DNA of 64,000 nucleotides from an uncultured Desulfobulbus sp. (GTDB lineage Bacteria; Desulfobacterota; Desulfobulbia; Desulfobulbales; Desulfobulbaceae), in the NCBI RefSeq assembly GCF_963665445.1, contig NZ_OY762276.1:1396001-1460000 (forward strand). Direction: 5' to 3'. Positions 62,811 to 64,000 of the stretch are shown piece after piece (position 1 is the stretch's first letter; each line of letters starts with the position of its first letter). The translations under genes and the position numbers were made by a program. The notes below the pieces were generated by a model. That model worked only from the letters and a program-made list of their open reading frames with translations, did not search any database and was not told where the DNA came from.

Positions 62811-64000
62811 TGTATCGATGCATCGACTCCGCCGCATCCAGACCCTGGCAGACGGCCTTGGCCACGGTCTGCGGTCCGAGAACCGTGTCGCCGCCGGCAA
62901 AGATCCATTCAACGCTGGTCTGCAGGGTGACCGGGTCGACCACATAGGTGCCCCGGGGAGTGATCTCCACCGGAACGGTTGCATCATGCACCGGTATAAC
63001 CTTTTGGCCCACTGCGCCAATGAGGGCATCCGCCTCAAGAATGAATTCCGAGCCCGGCATGGGCGTGGGGACACGGCGGCCGGTACTATCCTGTTCGCCA
63101 AGTTCCATGCGGATACATTCCACCCCGGTCAAATGACCATCCTTAGACAGGATTCGGGTCGGCGCCACCAAAAATTGCAAGTTGACTCCCTCCTCCTCCA
63201 CATGATGTACCTCGACCCGTGAGGCTGGCATTTCCTCCCGCGTGCGGCGATAGAGGATGCTCACCTCCTTCCAGCCTGAGCGCAAGGCAACCCGGGCCAC
63301 GTCGATGGCCACATTGCCGCCGCCCACGACCAGGACCCTGTCGCCCAGGGCGATTTCCCGTCCGGTGAGCACCTGAACCAGATAGTCGACACCGGACATG
63401 ACCCCTTGAGTCTCTGTTTCCCCTGCAAGTTCCAGCCGCTTGCTCTCATAGGCGCCGATCCCGAGAAAGACTGAGGCGTAACCTTGTTCGCGCAGTTCCG
63501 ACAGGGTCAGGTCCTGGCCCACGGTGATGCCCGTCTTGACGTTCACTCCGCACTGCTGCAGGGCGTAGAGTTCGGCGCCGATGATGTTGCGCGGCAGACG
63601 GTAGTTGGGAATGCCCACGCTGAGCATGCCGCCGAACACCGGCAGGGATTCGAAGATGGTGCAGCTGTAGCCTTTGTGGGAGAGGGCATGCGCCACGGTG
63701 ATCCCGGCGGGTCCGGAACCGATCACCGCCACCTTGATCCCGTTTTTCGGCGCGCAACGGGGCGAGAGATTCTTGCCGTTGATGATCATCCAATCCGCCA
63801 AAAAACGCTCCAGCAGGCCGATGGCCACCGGCGCATCCTTTTTGCTGCGAATGCAGGCTCCCTCGCACTGGAATTCATGGGGACAGACACGGGAGCAGAT
63901 GGAGGGCATGGAACTGGTTTCGCGGATGGTCCAGTAGGCCTGTTCAAACTTGCGCTCCCGCATCAGGGCAATGAATCGGGGGATATCGTTGCCGATCGGG
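62794..64000 (-). CDS. GltD-like NAD(P)-dependent FAD oxidoreductase, 5' end outside window
   Basis: At least 402 residues of a glutamate-synthase small-subunit-like flavoprotein. The frame is open to the window edge with GNDIPRFIALMRERKFEQAY, as in family members, so the start lies outside. Cysteines of the N-terminal iron-sulfur domain are seen in CSRVCPHEFQCEGAC. Two Rossmann folds follow: VAVIGSGPAGITVA for FAD and VLVVGGGNVAIDVA for NAD(P). The C-terminus IFAGGDTVLGPQTVAKAV is typical. It may be a GltD or an NfnB/SudA-type electron-bifurcating or sulfide-linked subunit; the neighbouring gene outside would decide. Confidence 0.88.
   Translation of the reverse strand, partial: PIGNDIPRFIALMRERKFEQAYWTIRETSSMPSICSRVCPHEFQCEGACIRSKKDAPVAIGLLERFLADWMIINGKNLSPRCAPKNGIKVAVIGSGPAGITVAHALSHKGYSCTIFESLPVFGGMLSVGIPNYRLPRNIIGAELYALQQCGVNVKTGITVGQDLTLSELREQGYASVFLGIGAYESKRLELAGETETQGVMSGVDYLVQVLTGREIALGDRVLVVGGGNVAIDVARVALRSGWKEVSILYRRTREEMPASRVEVHHVEEEGVNLQFLVAPTRILSKDGHLTGVECIRMELGEQDSTGRRVPTPMPGSEFILEADALIGAVGQKVIPVHDATVPVEITPRGTYVVDPVTLQTSVEWIFAGGDTVLGPQTVAKAVCQGLDAAESMHRYMQGLF

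Noticed and set aside
1-64000. CRISPR arrays, tRNA and rRNA genes, prophage or integrase genes
   Set aside because: Looked for by eye on both strands; no regularly spaced repeats, tRNA cloverleaf ends or phage genes were found.

Overview
The window looks like chromosomal DNA of a Desulfobulbales-type sulfate/sulfur-metabolising member of the Desulfobacterota (former Deltaproteobacteria). The pointers are a methylmalonyl-CoA propionate module with acyl-CoA:carboxylate CoA-transferase, a NuoEFG-less complex I locus headed by a molybdopterin enzyme, Feo iron uptake with an LbtU-like porin, and a CxxCH-heme sensor kinase next to a YeiH-type putative sulfate exporter. This assignment rests on gene content only; no rRNA, tRNA or dissimilatory sulfate-reduction gene is present.

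Layout. 1-12.2 kb is drug efflux: the end of one tripartite pump operon with its TetR repressor, a complete outer-membrane factor/adaptor/RND operon on the minus strand, a GAF-AAA+-Fis sigma-54 activator, and a divergent EmrAB-type pump with a sigma-54-like promoter. 12.7-14.4 kb is phosphate uptake (DUF47 protein plus PiT). At 14.6-15.6 kb an HD-GYP gene is split by a ~0.4 kb palindromic element that looks like a non-autonomous IS200/IS605 derivative. 15.7-20.8 kb is a flavodoxin and an iron-uptake operon (feoA, feoA, feoB, feoC-like, porin), in which the first feoA is broken at a G6 tract. 21.6-34.5 kb is one plus-strand operon: a cytoplasmic molybdopterin oxidoreductase, a 16-Cys ferredoxin subunit, then nuoABCDHIJKLMN without nuoEFG. 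34.6-38.5 kb is topoisomerase IV (parC, parE). 38.6-41.8 kb holds a Cys-rich miniprotein, cutA, coaX, an LD-carboxypeptidase and a membrane protein. 41.9-44.4 kb has an orphan OmpR-type regulator and an isolated fliD. 44.6-50.6 kb is a minus-strand cluster of YeiH-type transporter, small membrane protein, c-heme sensor kinase and NtrC-type regulator. 51-54.3 kb is recR, ybaB, dnaX and the SRP RNA gene. 54.6-60.6 kb is the propionate module (CoA-transferase A and B, epimerase, mutase, meaB). 61.3-62.8 kb is a cobalamin-riboswitch-controlled PduO adenosyltransferase plus a flavin reductase, followed by the edge-truncated GltD-like flavoprotein.

How it fits together. The last 10 kb is a coherent adenosylcobalamin/propionate unit: the riboswitch controls the enzyme that makes the cofactor, MeaB protects the mutase, and the CoA-transferases activate or release the acid. 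The Nuo locus is the most unusual energy module: the NADH-oxidising arm of complex I is replaced in the operon by a molybdopterin/ferredoxin pair. The transporter/heme-kinase/sigma-54 regulator cluster looks like a dedicated envelope sensing and export system. All functions are inferred from sequence motifs; no database search was run.
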